Of a stretch of 64,000 bases of DNA, positions 1-9,228 are shown piece by piece. The notes under the pieces are model-generated. The model was not told the origin of the DNA. It ran no database searches and was given only the letters and a program-made list of their open reading frames with translations. Source of the stretch: Agreia pratensis (GTDB taxonomy: Bacteria > Actinomycetota > Actinomycetes > Actinomycetales > Microbacteriaceae); NCBI RefSeq assembly GCF_900177685.1, contig NZ_FXAY01000001.1:310001-374000 (forward strand), in the 5' to 3' direction. How positions within the stretch are numbered: the stretch's first letter is position 1; every line of letters begins with the position of its first letter. Both the position numbers and the translations under genes were made by a program.

Positions 1-1523
1 CAGACGGCTACTTCGAGAAACGCACCCTCAAGAGATCGGCCGGAATCTGGGGGCTGTGGGGCCTGGCCGTCGCGGCCGTGATCTCGGGCGACTTCTCTGG
101 CTGGAACTTCGGCATCGACTTCGCCGGCTTCGGCGGCATGCTCATCGCCTTCGCCCTGCTCATCGTCATGTACTACGGCATGATCTTCTCGATCGGCGAG
201 ATGGCGGCGGCCATGCCGCACACCGGCGGCGCATACTCCTTCGCCCGCTCGGCCATGGGGCCGTGGGGCGGACTCGTGACGGGCCTGGCAGAGACCATCG
301 AGTACGTGGCGACCACCGGCGTGATCGTCTTCTTCTCTGCCCAGTACGCGAACAGCATCACGACAGAGCTGCTGAACTTCGACCTCTCGGACAACATGTG
401 GATCTGGTGGTTGGTGCTGTACGTGGTGTTCATCGCCCTGAACTCGGCGGGCGCCGCCATCTCGTTCAAGTTCGCGATCGTCGTCTCGATCATCTCCATC
501 GCGATCCTGCTCGTCTTCTCGGCCATGGCCGCGTTCTCCGGTCTCTTCAGCTGGGACAGCCTCTTCAACATCGAGCCAGACCCCGGCCAGTCGTCGTTCC
601 TGCCGCACGGCGCGGTTCCGATCCTCTTCGCCCTGCCCTTCGCCATGTGGTTCTTCCTCGGCATCGAAGAGCTGCCACTGGCGGCAGAGGAGGCACACAA
701 CCCGGTGCGCGACATTCCCAAGGCCGGCTTCTGGGCGCGCGGAACGCTGATCGTCACGGGACTGCTCATTCTCTTCCTCAACACGGGCGTGATCGGTGCA
801 GAGAAGATGGGTGTCTCGGCCGAGCCCCTGCTCGACGGATTCCGCGCCATCGTCGGCGACCAGGCGGCCGCCGCGCTCGCGCTCTTCGCCTTGATCGGGC
901 TGCTCGCCTCGCTGCAGGGCATCATGTTCGCCTACGGACGCAACATGTACTCCCTCTCTCGCGCCGGCTACTACCCGAAGTTCTTCTCTCTCACCGGCAA
1001 GCGACAGACACCGTGGGTCGCTCTCACCGTGGGCGCCGTGATCGGCTTCATCGCTCTGATCGTGCTCGACGTGCTCTCGAAGGTCGACGAAGACGGCGCG
1101 GGAGCGGTGGCCGGAGCCATCATTCTGAACATCGCCGTGTGGGGCGCCGTCGTCGCCTACCTCCTGCAGATGATCTCGTTCGTCATCCTGCGCAAGAAGT
1201 TTCCGAACGCCAAACGCCCCTATGTGAGCCCGTGGGGCATTCCGGGCGCCGTGATCGCGGGGGTCATCTCGGCCCTCATCTTCCTCGGGTTCCTCCTCAA
1301 CGTCACGTTCCAGCCGGCGATCATCGCGATCGTGATCGTCTATGCGCTGATCCTCCTCGGATTCGCGGTCTGGGGACGCAAGCAGCTCGTGTTGTCTCCC
1401 GAAGAGGAGTACGCGCTCTCCGGCGGCTTGCATGGAGACCCGGAGAAGGACGGCTACGGGGGTGCCGTCGCCGAGGAGATCCGAACGGAAGACCTCGGTC
1501 AGAGCGGTCCACCGACCAGCTAG
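1..1523 (+). CDS. Ethanolamine-type permease of the APC family (5' end missing)
   Basis: Predicted inner-membrane amine or amino acid importer. The frame is open from base 3 to the stop, so the true start lies upstream; 506 residues are visible. The first visible residues, with KRTLKRSAGIWGLWG and then VISGDFSGWN, match the N-terminal signature I know from ethanolamine permeases (ISGDFAGWN-like). About 12 hydrophobic segments follow, with GAYSFAR, and EELPLAAEEAHNPVRDIPKA after the fifth or sixth helix, typical of the APC superfamily. The hydrophilic C-terminus ends near QSGPPTS. A GC-rich hairpin follows the stop. Ethanolamine as substrate is inferred from family resemblance only; no ethanolamine-degradation enzyme is visible in this window. 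The family call is firm, the substrate less so. Confidence 0.85.
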   Translation, partial: DGYFEKRTLKRSAGIWGLWGLAVAAVISGDFSGWNFGIDFAGFGGMLIAFALLIVMYYGMIFSIGEMAAAMPHTGGAYSFARSAMGPWGGLVTGLAETIEYVATTGVIVFFSAQYANSITTELLNFDLSDNMWIWWLVLYVVFIALNSAGAAISFKFAIVVSIISIAILLVFSAMAAFSGLFSWDSLFNIEPDPGQSSFLPHGAVPILFALPFAMWFFLGIEELPLAAEEAHNPVRDIPKAGFWARGTLIVTGLLILFLNTGVIGAEKMGVSAEPLLDGFRAIVGDQAAAALALFALIGLLASLQGIMFAYGRNMYSLSRAGYYPKFFSLTGKRQTPWVALTVGAVIGFIALIVLDVLSKVDEDGAGAVAGAIILNIAVWGAVVAYLLQMISFVILRKKFPNAKRPYVSPWGIPGAVIAGVISALIFLGFLLNVTFQPAIIAIVIVYALILLGFAVWGRKQLVLSPEEEYALSGGLHGDPEKDGYGGAVAEEIRTEDLGQSGPPTS

Positions 1524-1553
1524 ACGGCATCGTCCGACACGCCCGAGAATCAC

Positions 1554-1584
1554 CCGCGATCCCGCCTATTGGGCGGGATCGCGG
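1554..1584 (+). terminator. GC-rich hairpin after the permease gene
   Basis: A perfect 13-bp stem (CCGCGATCCCGCC with GGCGGGATCGCGG) closes a 5-nt loop TATTG, 30 bases after the permease stop codon. No T-run follows, so this is either a U-tract-less terminator of the kind common in actinobacteria or an mRNA-stabilising hairpin. Confidence 0.6.
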
Positions 1585-1654
1585 CGTGTCTGCAGAGCAT
1601 CTGAAGCGGCACGGCGCACACTGCTCTTACGACCGTGGTGGGAAGGTGTGACAA

Positions 1655-2017
1655 ATGCTCGGATGGCGACGACGCGCAAAGGCAGAACGGCAAGACGAGG
1701 CGAACCAGCAGCGCCTCTCTGAACTGGTGAACCAGACCCTCATGGAGAACTTCGGACCGTACGGCTCATTCGCTATCACGCGACGTAGTTCGACCGACAC
1801 CGACGACATCTTCCACACCGTGCTCGCCGCATCGGTCGCCCGTGACATCGTCTCGACCCTGACGAGCCACGGAGTCTTCCGCGTCGCAGAGACGCCCGCA
1901 TCGCGCACCCCTCTCGCCCCGATCAACACTGTCGACGTTCCCGCCGAGCTCGCCAAGGCGGTCACCGATGCAGCGCCGCGCACGACGACGCTCGTCGGAC
2001 CGGTGCGCGCGGCGTAG
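1655..2017 (+). CDS. Small conserved-type hypothetical protein, 120 aa
   Basis: Function not recognised. The protein begins with a basic stretch (MLGWRRRAKAERQ), has no signal peptide or membrane segment, and is a mix of Ala/Thr/Val-rich and charged sequence. The ATG is preceded by a purine-rich GGGAAGGTG about 8 bases upstream, and third codon positions are strongly G/C, which supports a real gene. It lies after the permease terminator and converges with the response-regulator gene, whose stop is 21 bases away. An antisense frame covers much of it but lacks codon bias and protein-family features. Confidence 0.6.
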   Translation: MLGWRRRAKAERQDEANQQRLSELVNQTLMENFGPYGSFAITRRSSTDTDDIFHTVLAASVARDIVSTLTSHGVFRVAETPASRTPLAPINTVDVPAELAKAVTDAAPRTTTLVGPVRAA

Positions 2018-2038
2018 CCCGACTTTTCGAGCGAGGCC

Positions 2039-2728
2039 CTACGGGGCGACCTCGTTGCGAAACGCGAAGACGACGGCTTGCACACGATCGCGTAGTTCAA
2101 GCTTCTGCAGCACGCGGCCGACGTGCGTCTTCACGGTCGACTCAGACAGCCAGAGCTCCTGAGCGATCTCCGCGTTAGAGAGGCCGCGCACAACGGCGTC
2201 GAAAATGTCACGTTCTCGATCGGTGAGTGCTCTCATGCGCTCCTGCGCGACCTGGCGGGCGTTCTCAGTGACAAGCGTCGTGGCGTCTCCGGCGCGAGAG
2301 CTCAAGGCCTCATAGCGCCGGACGAGTTCTGCCGTGATACGCGGGGAGAGAACGGCGTCTCCTGCCGCCACCGCACGAACGGCCGCGAGGATGTCTTCGC
2401 TAGATGAATCCTTCAACAAGAACCCGCTTGCGCCGGCGTCGAGCCCACCGAAGGCATAAGCATCCACATCGAATGTGGTGAGCACGATGACTCGGCTGGC
2501 GGGTCCGACGGCAGTGATCTTGCGTGTTGCATCGATACCGTCCATTCGCGGCATCTGAACGTCCATCAGCACAATGTCCGGAACGAGCGTCGCGGCGAGC
2601 GACACCGCTTCGAGACCGTCGCTCGCCTCGCCGACCACCTCGAGGTCATCGGTCGCTCCGAGCACCATGGCGATTCCCTTGCGGATCAACGCCTGATCGT
2701 CGACGATCAACACCCTGATGCGACTCAT
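2039..2728 (-). CDS. NarL/LuxR-family response regulator
   Basis: DNA-binding output partner of the adjacent histidine kinase, 229 aa. The receiver domain spans residues 3-120 with acidic D10/D11, phospho-acceptor D56 (VLMDVQMP), T84/T85 and K106 (FLLKD). After a linker of about 40 residues a LuxR-type helix-turn-helix follows from about 168 (LTDRERDIF, then SNAEIAQELWLSESTVKTH). The ATG overlaps the kinase stop codon (ATGA at 2728-2725), so the two are translationally coupled. It is the last gene of the exporter-kinase-regulator operon and probably controls that exporter. The inducing signal is unknown. Confidence 0.93.
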   Translation of the reverse strand: MSRIRVLIVDDQALIRKGIAMVLGATDDLEVVGEASDGLEAVSLAATLVPDIVLMDVQMPRMDGIDATRKITAVGPASRVIVLTTFDVDAYAFGGLDAGASGFLLKDSSSEDILAAVRAVAAGDAVLSPRITAELVRRYEALSSRAGDATTLVTENARQVAQERMRALTDRERDIFDAVVRGLSNAEIAQELWLSESTVKTHVGRVLQKLELRDRVQAVVFAFRNEVAP

Positions 2729-3939
2729 GCGCCGGCACCGGGGAGAACGAGCCGGACAATCCAGGAGCCTTCCTCATCTGGGCCTGCGGCGAGGGTCCCG
2801 CCATAGAGGGCGGCTCGCTCCCGCATACCCACGAGGCCCCGACCGACCGAGTCGCCGGATGACTCGTTATGGATGTGCCCGTCGCTGCGTACCGTCACCA
2901 CGACATCGCTGTCGCTTTCCACGCTGACCCCGACCAGTGAGGGCGCCTCACTGTGCCGCAGAACGTTGGTCAGGGCCTCCTGCACCACTCGGAATATCGT
3001 CATCTGCACACCCGTCTGCGAGGGAGTCCTGCCGTTCACCGTCAAGCTCACCGGCAGACCGACACCGCGGTAGACCTCGACGAGACGTTCGAGGTCTTCG
3101 TAGCTTGCGCCTGCAGAGAGCGAGGTGCTCTGCGGCGACGATTCGAGAACGCTGATCACGCGCCGCATCTCACCGAGCGCCGAGCGCGCCACTCCCCCGA
3201 CCTGGCCGATGGCTTCTCTCGCTTTCAGCGGCTCTCGTTCGAGCACCGCGTCTGCGCCGTCGTTGAGGCGCACGATGACAGACAGCGAGTGAGCGACGAT
3301 GTCGTGAACATCTCTGGCGATCCGCGAACGCTCGGCAAGCACCGCCAATTGCACCTGCTGATCGTGCTCGCGCTCCAGGTGATGCGCGCGCTCGACGAGC
3401 CCATCGACGTAGCGCTTTCTCGAACCCGAATTCTGGCCCCACAGCAACGCGACGAGCAGGGTGAGAAACCCGGTGACCACGTATGTCACCACACCGGCGA
3501 TTCCATTGCCGAGCGCCCTGTCGTTGGCGGGCAGGAAGCCGAAGGGAGAGAAAAGAGCCGCGGCGAGGAGGACGCCCGCTGAGAGCGACGCGCACTGCCA
3601 CGCCCGGCGAGGGACGTCGTAGACGGCGATCGCGAAGACCGAGTATGCGACCGCAAGGGAGCCCAGCGTCGGGTCGAACAGCGCGAGAGGGAGCGTCGCG
3701 ACAAAACTGATGGCGAACGTGAGAACAGGCCTGCTTCGGCGGAAGAACACCAGCCCCGCGGCGACCAACAACACGCTGACCCCGGGAGCGACCACCTCGG
3801 AGCCTGGGATGGCTGCCACACTGAAGCTACTCAGCAGCACCCAGCTCAAGGCGATGAGCACATCGACCGTGCGCGGCCGTCTCCTGCCCTGGTGGGCGAA
3901 AGAGGCGATGCCGCGGGTCATGCTCGCCGACACGGTCAT
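2725..3939 (-). CDS. NarL-type sensor histidine kinase
   Basis: Membrane sensor kinase of 404 aa. Hydrophobic segments fill residues 26-168 (five or six helices, no large extracellular domain), followed by a short coiled linker. The HisKA_3 dimerisation motif ERSRIARDVHDIVAHSLSV carries the predicted phosphorylated His212, and a HATPase_c domain follows with FRVVQEALTNVLRHS and the G-box region GRGLVGMRERA. ATG at 3939 is chosen because it overlaps the stop of the upstream exporter gene (ATGA). The open frame extends further upstream but there overlaps the exporter gene. The 3' end overlaps the regulator start in the same way, giving a tightly coupled three-gene operon. The architecture suggests sensing within or near the membrane, as in envelope-stress kinases of this family; that is inference. 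Confidence 0.92.
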   Translation of the reverse strand: MTVSASMTRGIASFAHQGRRRPRTVDVLIALSWVLLSSFSVAAIPGSEVVAPGVSVLLVAAGLVFFRRSRPVLTFAISFVATLPLALFDPTLGSLAVAYSVFAIAVYDVPRRAWQCASLSAGVLLAAALFSPFGFLPANDRALGNGIAGVVTYVVTGFLTLLVALLWGQNSGSRKRYVDGLVERAHHLEREHDQQVQLAVLAERSRIARDVHDIVAHSLSVIVRLNDGADAVLEREPLKAREAIGQVGGVARSALGEMRRVISVLESSPQSTSLSAGASYEDLERLVEVYRGVGLPVSLTVNGRTPSQTGVQMTIFRVVQEALTNVLRHSEAPSLVGVSVESDSDVVVTVRSDGHIHNESSGDSVGRGLVGMRERAALYGGTLAAGPDEEGSWIVRLVLPGAGA

Positions 3940-6900
3940 GTCGTCAGTCTCGCATGACCACTCTCGCCTGCCGTCTCGTCCCCGACCGTGGCATCCCCCG
4001 CGAGGATGGCGATCTGATCTGTCGTCACCCGCTCCGACTTCTGGTCCCGTCTGGCCTTCCGACGCTCCGCTCCGCGGTGTTGCAGAACGTAGATCGCTGG
4101 AACGACGAGCAGAGTCAGCACTGTCGACGACAGGAGTCCACCGATCACCACGATGGCGAGAGATTTCGAGATGAAGGCTCCGCCGCCTGTGAGCCCGAGG
4201 GCCATCGGCAGCAACGCGAACACCGTGGCGCACGCCGTCATGATGATCGGGCGCAGCCGTAGTCGTGCTCCATGAGTCACCGAATCATCGATGCTCGCAC
4301 CCTCCCGACGGTATTCGTTGATGAGGTCGATGAGCACGATGGCATTCGTGACCACGATTCCGATGAGCATCAGCATGCCGATCAAAGCAGGAATACCGAG
4401 GGGCGTTCCTGTGACAAGCAGGCCGACGATGGCGCCGGTCGCCGCGAGAGGAACCGACACGAGAAGCAGTAGCGGCTGCAGCAGCGAACGGAACGTGGCG
4501 ACCAGCACGATATAGACCAGAGCGAGCGCGATCACCATGGCGAGCCCGAGCTGCATGAACGACTCGGACTGATCCTCCGCGGCACCGCCCTGGCCGAGGC
4601 TCACGCCGTCGGGCAGGTCGACCGCCGCGACGGCAGCATTGATCTCTCCTGTCGCACCCCCGAGATCTCCCGCCTTCGGCGTGACAGAGACGGTCACCAC
4701 GCGCTCGCCATTGCTGCGCGTGATGGTCGACGGAGCGTTGACGACCTCCACCGTCGCGAGATCGCTCACCAGCAGCGGTGTCGCACGCACGTTCTCTATG
4801 TCGCGCTGAAGCTGCGCCAGACGCTCCGTTTCGGCCTGTTGAACTTGGCCATCGGCGATGGCTTTTCGTGCGGTCTTGATCTGCTCGTCGAGACTGTCGA
4901 TGCCGGAGGCGGCACCGTCGATCGCCGAGCTGAGTTGAGCCACGAGTTGCTCGTACGGAACAGCCGCCAGTTCACCCGCTGTCACCGGCGCGGGGTCTGC
5001 CGGTGGCGGGTTGGCGATGAGGCTCGCCAGCTGCTCGCGAAGAGCTGCCACGTCTGCAACCGATTTCGCCCGGGATGCGACGAGCTCGGACACCTGGTTG
5101 GCCGCCTGTCGATTCGCTTCCGCCCGCGCAGCGGCCGCGGCATTCTCCTGCTCCTGAGTGGCGGAGTCTGTGGCGGTCTTCTGCGCACGTTGCTGTTGGA
5201 TCGCCGACACGGGCAGCGGGAGCGCCCCGATGGCAGCGGGGGTGGTGTCGGTCTGTTGCGAGCGAAGCACGAGGTCACGCGTCACGCCATCGACACTGAC
5301 CGTGCCCAATCGTTCGCCTTCGACGGCGGCGGTGATCGCCGCTCCGACCTCGGCCGTGGTGAAGCCCTGAGCCGCCGCAGCATTCTGATCGACGGCTACC
5401 TTGAGCAGCGGCTGATCGCCCGCCAGATCGGTGGTCACCGCGCTGACCTTGTCGAGCTTGCCTAGACGCTCGGAAAGCGCTGTCGCCGCGGCCGCAAGAT
5501 CGACCTCGTTGTTTCCTTTCACGAGCACGTCGATCGTGGAACTCGTGGTCTGGGTCGCCTGCGCCTCGACAGTGATGTCCTCGGCACGGGGTTGGTCCTC
5601 GACAGCGTTGCGGATCGCCGCCATTGCCGACTCAGGATCCGCGTTCGCCCTGAGCACGAGATCGAGACGGACCGGGGCGCCCTGCATACCGACGGTCGTC
5701 TGATAGGACTCGACCTCTGACACAGACGAGATCGACTTCTCGAGCCCAGCCGCGACGGCGTCGCTCGAGGCGAGGGTGGCTGTTACGGGCATCTTCTGCT
5801 GCACCTGCACAGCGCGAGCGTCCGAGAATCCCCCGAGCAGATCGGTTTTGAGGGAGCCGGCGCCCACGAGGCTGCCGCCGAAGACCAGCACGGCGACAAC
5901 CACCATCAAGACCGGACGGCGCAAGGCGAAGGCGAGAGCGGGCAGATAGCCGCGCTGCAGCCGGGTCGTCGCTTCGACGTGTTCGGCAACCGGCGCGGGC
6001 GCCGCGTGCTCGTCGCCCTGTGCCGACGCTTTCGGCTTACGCAAGAACCAGTACGCGAGCACCGGCACGATGGTGAGCGACACGATGAGCGACGCGAGGA
6101 GGGCCACCGCGACGGTCACGGCGAAGGGCCGGAACAGTTCACCGGCTATGCCGCCGACGAACGCGACCGGCAGGAAGACTGCGACCGTGGTGAGGGTCGA
6201 CGCCGTGACCGCGCCCGCGACCTGAGACACCGAGGCGCGCACGCCATCCGGAGTGAGGCCTGTATCGCCCCGACGCCGAACGATGTTCTCGATCACGACG
6301 ATCGAATCGTCGACGACGCGACCCACCGCGACGGTGAGAGCGGCAAGAGTGAAGATGTTGAGCGACAAGCCTCCGAGTCGCAATCCGATGACGGCGATGA
6401 GCAGAGACAGGGGTATCGAGATAGCCGTGATGATGGTCGCTCGCGGCGACAGGAGGAACACGAGAATGATGAGGATGGCGAAGAGCAAGCCGAGACCGCC
6501 CTCGACAGACAGGTCGTGGATCGATTTCTCGACTATGGTCGACTGGTCGAAGATCGTGTGGCTGGCGCTCGCGGTTCCGAGGTCGGCGACCTGAGCCGCA
6601 ACGACGTCGGCTACGGCATGGGAGACCTGCACGGCATTGGCATCCGGTGTCTTCGTTATCGTCAGCCCGACAGACGGCCTGCCGTCCACGCGCGAGAGCG
6701 AGCTCTGGTCTACCGGAACCAGCTCGACCGTGGCGACCTGTGACAGCAGCACGGGGCCCGCGAGCGCGGGGATGGGCATCGACGCGATATCGGCGAGCGT
6801 TGCGTTCTCCTGGCCCACCTCGATGGCGAGCGATTGCTCGCCGTCAACGCTGGTGCCAGCCGGAACGACCGTGCCCGCGGTTCGGAGGAGAGCGCCGACG

Positions 6901-7502
6901 GCGGCTTGATCGATCTTGAAGGCGACGAGCGCCGCAGGATCGATGGTGACGAGAACGCGCTCCTGGGTGCGCCCAGTCACCTCGACGCCGCGCACCCCGG
7001 GGACCTTCTTGATGGCCGGAACGAGAATCGAATCCACGCGCTCGGCGAAAGTCTCGATGGTGTCGTCGCTGGTCAGGCCGAGAGCGAGCACGGGGATGTC
7101 GCCGGTGCTTCCATCGATGACGGTCGATGTCACTCCGCTCGGAGCGGATGCGAGCGCCGTCTTTGTGGCCGCATCCACGTCGGCGACGATCTTGCTGTCA
7201 TCGCCGCCGAACGCCCACGTCACGGTGACCTGTGCCGATCCGTTAGACGTCGTCGATGTCACCTCGTCGACCCCGCTCACCGCCTCCAACGCCTGCGCGA
7301 GTGGAACGATGACCTGCTTGTCGAGCGTCGCCGGCGAGGCGCCGGCCTTGGTGACGACGACGACCGCTGTCGGCTGAGCGATTGCGGGCAGCAGCTCCTG
7401 CTTCATCGTCGATGTCGCCCAGAGGCCGACCCCGACGATCAACAGGCTGAGGAGAGCGACGATCGCGCGATTGGCGAGGCTCAGGCGGGTGAGCAGGATC
7501 AT
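3936..7502 (-). CDS. RND (HAE1/AcrB-type) efflux transporter with coiled-coil insertion
   Basis: Proton-driven exporter of 1188 aa. It begins TRLSLANRAIVALLSLL (TM1), followed by the first large extracytoplasmic region, then a helix bundle with the proton-relay Asp pair in VGRVVDDSIVVIENI, a second large loop and a second bundle ending in VVPAIYVLQH. The second loop contains an insertion of about 137 residues (bases roughly 4792-5200) rich in Ala, Gln, Glu and Arg and predicted to form long helices. Start chosen at ATG 7502 by alignment with the family's usual N-terminus; an in-frame ATG at 7547 would add 15 residues. No membrane-fusion or outer-membrane partner is visible. The gene is translationally coupled to a two-component pair, suggesting self-regulated export of a toxic compound or lipid. 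Confidence 0.93.
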   Translation of the reverse strand: MILLTRLSLANRAIVALLSLLIVGVGLWATSTMKQELLPAIAQPTAVVVVTKAGASPATLDKQVIVPLAQALEAVSGVDEVTSTTSNGSAQVTVTWAFGGDDSKIVADVDAATKTALASAPSGVTSTVIDGSTGDIPVLALGLTSDDTIETFAERVDSILVPAIKKVPGVRGVEVTGRTQERVLVTIDPAALVAFKIDQAAVGALLRTAGTVVPAGTSVDGEQSLAIEVGQENATLADIASMPIPALAGPVLLSQVATVELVPVDQSSLSRVDGRPSVGLTITKTPDANAVQVSHAVADVVAAQVADLGTASASHTIFDQSTIVEKSIHDLSVEGGLGLLFAILIILVFLLSPRATIITAISIPLSLLIAVIGLRLGGLSLNIFTLAALTVAVGRVVDDSIVVIENIVRRRGDTGLTPDGVRASVSQVAGAVTASTLTTVAVFLPVAFVGGIAGELFRPFAVTVAVALLASLIVSLTIVPVLAYWFLRKPKASAQGDEHAAPAPVAEHVEATTRLQRGYLPALAFALRRPVLMVVVAVLVFGGSLVGAGSLKTDLLGGFSDARAVQVQQKMPVTATLASSDAVAAGLEKSISSVSEVESYQTTVGMQGAPVRLDLVLRANADPESAMAAIRNAVEDQPRAEDITVEAQATQTTSSTIDVLVKGNNEVDLAAAATALSERLGKLDKVSAVTTDLAGDQPLLKVAVDQNAAAAQGFTTAEVGAAITAAVEGERLGTVSVDGVTRDLVLRSQQTDTTPAAIGALPLPVSAIQQQRAQKTATDSATQEQENAAAAARAEANRQAANQVSELVASRAKSVADVAALREQLASLIANPPPADPAPVTAGELAAVPYEQLVAQLSSAIDGAASGIDSLDEQIKTARKAIADGQVQQAETERLAQLQRDIENVRATPLLVSDLATVEVVNAPSTITRSNGERVVTVSVTPKAGDLGGATGEINAAVAAVDLPDGVSLGQGGAAEDQSESFMQLGLAMVIALALVYIVLVATFRSLLQPLLLLVSVPLAATGAIVGLLVTGTPLGIPALIGMLMLIGIVVTNAIVLIDLINEYRREGASIDDSVTHGARLRLRPIIMTACATVFALLPMALGLTGGGAFISKSLAIVVIGGLLSSTVLTLLVVPAIYVLQHRGAERRKARRDQKSERVTTDQIAILAGDATVGDETAGESGHARLTT

Positions 7503-7641
7503 GTGGAGGGGTCTTTCTTGCGTCAGAGGTACGAACCTCCACACCATGACAGTCCGCCGCCTGCCGCAGCGTCCTCAGAAAGAGCCATCTCCACGCTGTG
7601 GATATGGGCCCTTGGTACCACTCCGCAGACCCGCGCGTTCC

Positions 7642-7653
7642 TAAACTGAGATC
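7642..7653 (+). promoter_or_regulatory. Leaderless-type promoter of the MoxR/VWA/ANL cassette
   Basis: TAAACT (7642-7647) fits the TANNNT -10 consensus and lies exactly six bases before the ATG at 7654, so the expected transcription start coincides with the start codon. No Shine-Dalgarno sequence precedes the ATG. No convincing -35 element is visible. Confidence 0.5.
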
Positions 7654-9228
7654 ATGCCTAATCGCTGGAACAAGATCTCGGCCTCTCCCACGCGCACCGG
7701 CGTGGGAGCGTCTCACCCGGGGCTCACCGCGGAGGACCTGTTCAGGGAGCAGGCGCCGCAATCGACCGCCGCGCTCGACGAGAAGCTGCGGCAGGTCTAC
7801 TACTGGCTGGTCAACAGAGCGGTCATCTCGCCGTTCTACGACATCGAGTTCTCGTTCGACGCACCGCTCAGTTTTCCCCTGGGAGACGCCGGCGCCGAGC
7901 TGCACCTGCCGACGGACCAGTCGTATTCGTCGAATGTCCTGCTGCCCCTGCTCACGTTCGCCCTGGGCGGCAAATGTCTGCTGGTGGGCGGACCCGGGCG
8001 CGGCAAGACGACGCTCGCGGTATTGATGGGAGTGATCGCCGGCAGCACGCCGCAAGACGTTCGCCGCAGCGTGCAGCAGGGCCAGCCGCAGCTCACCGTC
8101 AGCGATCTCGTGGGCATGCCGTTGCCGCGCGACCTCGTCAACGCAGGGAGCCTCCCCGAGATCGAGATCGCCTGGCGCGGCTGGCTAACCAGACCGGTCA
8201 AGATCATCGACGAATACAACCGGATTCCCACCAAGACCCAGTCCGCCCTTCTCACCATGGTGGCGGAAGGCTACGTCGAGAGCTACGACCAGATGCTCTC
8301 GACGGCACCCGAATCCGGCGTCGAGAGCTGGTTCTTCACGGCCAACGACGATGCCGGCGGTGGAACATTCCCCGTCATCCAGGCTCTCAAAGACCGTGTC
8401 GACGTGACCGTTGCTGCCCTCGGGTTCAACAGCCGCTTCTTCGATGAGCTCATCACTCGGGTCGAGGCAGGCGAGAAGCCCGAAGAGCACGTTCCCACCG
8501 AACTCGTTTTCGCGCCCGCCGAGCAGCAGGCTCTGGCGGCGGCTATCCGGGCGGTTCCTGTTCCGCACATGGTGCGTCGACAACTCGAGTTCTTCGCGAG
8601 CCAGTTCGAGTTCGTGCAACACGGCGGACGCCGCTTCGAGTACCGCACCAAAGACACGGTGATGACGGGTGGCGGCCACGTCGGCGAGGCGATCGACAGC
8701 AATACGGGCGCCGATCTACAGGTCGACATCGGCGCCCAGACCACGAACAGCCTGTCTGCCCGCGCCCTGCAGTCTCTGATCACCTATGCCAAGGCGATGG
8801 CCTACTTCCGCGGGGTTGCGGCCGTCGGCCTCGATGATGTCGCAGCGGTGCTGCCTTTCTCACTTCGCGGCAAGCTGCTGCCGAACGAGCTCCATCCCCG
8901 ATTCGAGATCGGCGCCGATCGTGAGCTCGCCACCGACCAGGTCAGCTGGCTCGCCGATCTGTTCGAGCAGTCCTGCCGTCAGTTCGCCTCGCTCGGACTC
9001 GCCAAGGCCGATCCCGTGGGCGACCTGCTCTCCACCTTCGCGCAGGGTCTCGACGGCCTCAGCCAGGTGGAGGCATCGCGCAGACTGACCGCGATCGAGT
9101 CGCAGATTCAGGTGATCTCGCGTCAGAGGAAGCTCTATGGCCGACACTTCGACGACCTGATCGCACTGAAGTATCTGCACCAGCGCTACTCCAACTACCT
9201 GCAATGGCTCGAGAGTCGCCCCCGATGA
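7654..9228 (+). CDS. MoxR-type AAA+ ATPase, first gene of five-gene cassette
   Basis: Cytoplasmic AAA+ ATPase of 524 aa, longer than the usual 320-350 aa of MoxR. Walker A GGPGRGKTT is at 112-120, Walker B KIIDEYNR at 183-190 followed by IPTKTQSALL (the MoxR signature, with Tyr where DEINR has Ile), sensor-1 FFTANDD at 227-233 and an arginine-finger region KDRVD at 246-250. About 110 residues precede the AAA core and about 190 follow, ending in a helical region. MoxR proteins usually act as chaperones that remodel a client with a VWA partner, and such a partner is encoded two genes downstream. The stop overlaps the next start (ATGA at 9225-9228). It is divergent from the RND operon. Confidence 0.9.
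   Translation: MPNRWNKISASPTRTGVGASHPGLTAEDLFREQAPQSTAALDEKLRQVYYWLVNRAVISPFYDIEFSFDAPLSFPLGDAGAELHLPTDQSYSSNVLLPLLTFALGGKCLLVGGPGRGKTTLAVLMGVIAGSTPQDVRRSVQQGQPQLTVSDLVGMPLPRDLVNAGSLPEIEIAWRGWLTRPVKIIDEYNRIPTKTQSALLTMVAEGYVESYDQMLSTAPESGVESWFFTANDDAGGGTFPVIQALKDRVDVTVAALGFNSRFFDELITRVEAGEKPEEHVPTELVFAPAEQQALAAAIRAVPVPHMVRRQLEFFASQFEFVQHGGRRFEYRTKDTVMTGGGHVGEAIDSNTGADLQVDIGAQTTNSLSARALQSLITYAKAMAYFRGVAAVGLDDVAAVLPFSLRGKLLPNELHPRFEIGADRELATDQVSWLADLFEQSCRQFASLGLAKADPVGDLLSTFAQGLDGLSQVEASRRLTAIESQIQVISRQRKLYGRHFDDLIALKYLHQRYSNYLQWLESRPR

Noticed and set aside
1627-2100. Minus-strand gene opposite the 120-aa hypothetical
   Set aside because: It overlaps the start of the response regulator's 3' region, lacks a ribosome-binding site and has Arg/Ser-rich low-quality translation.
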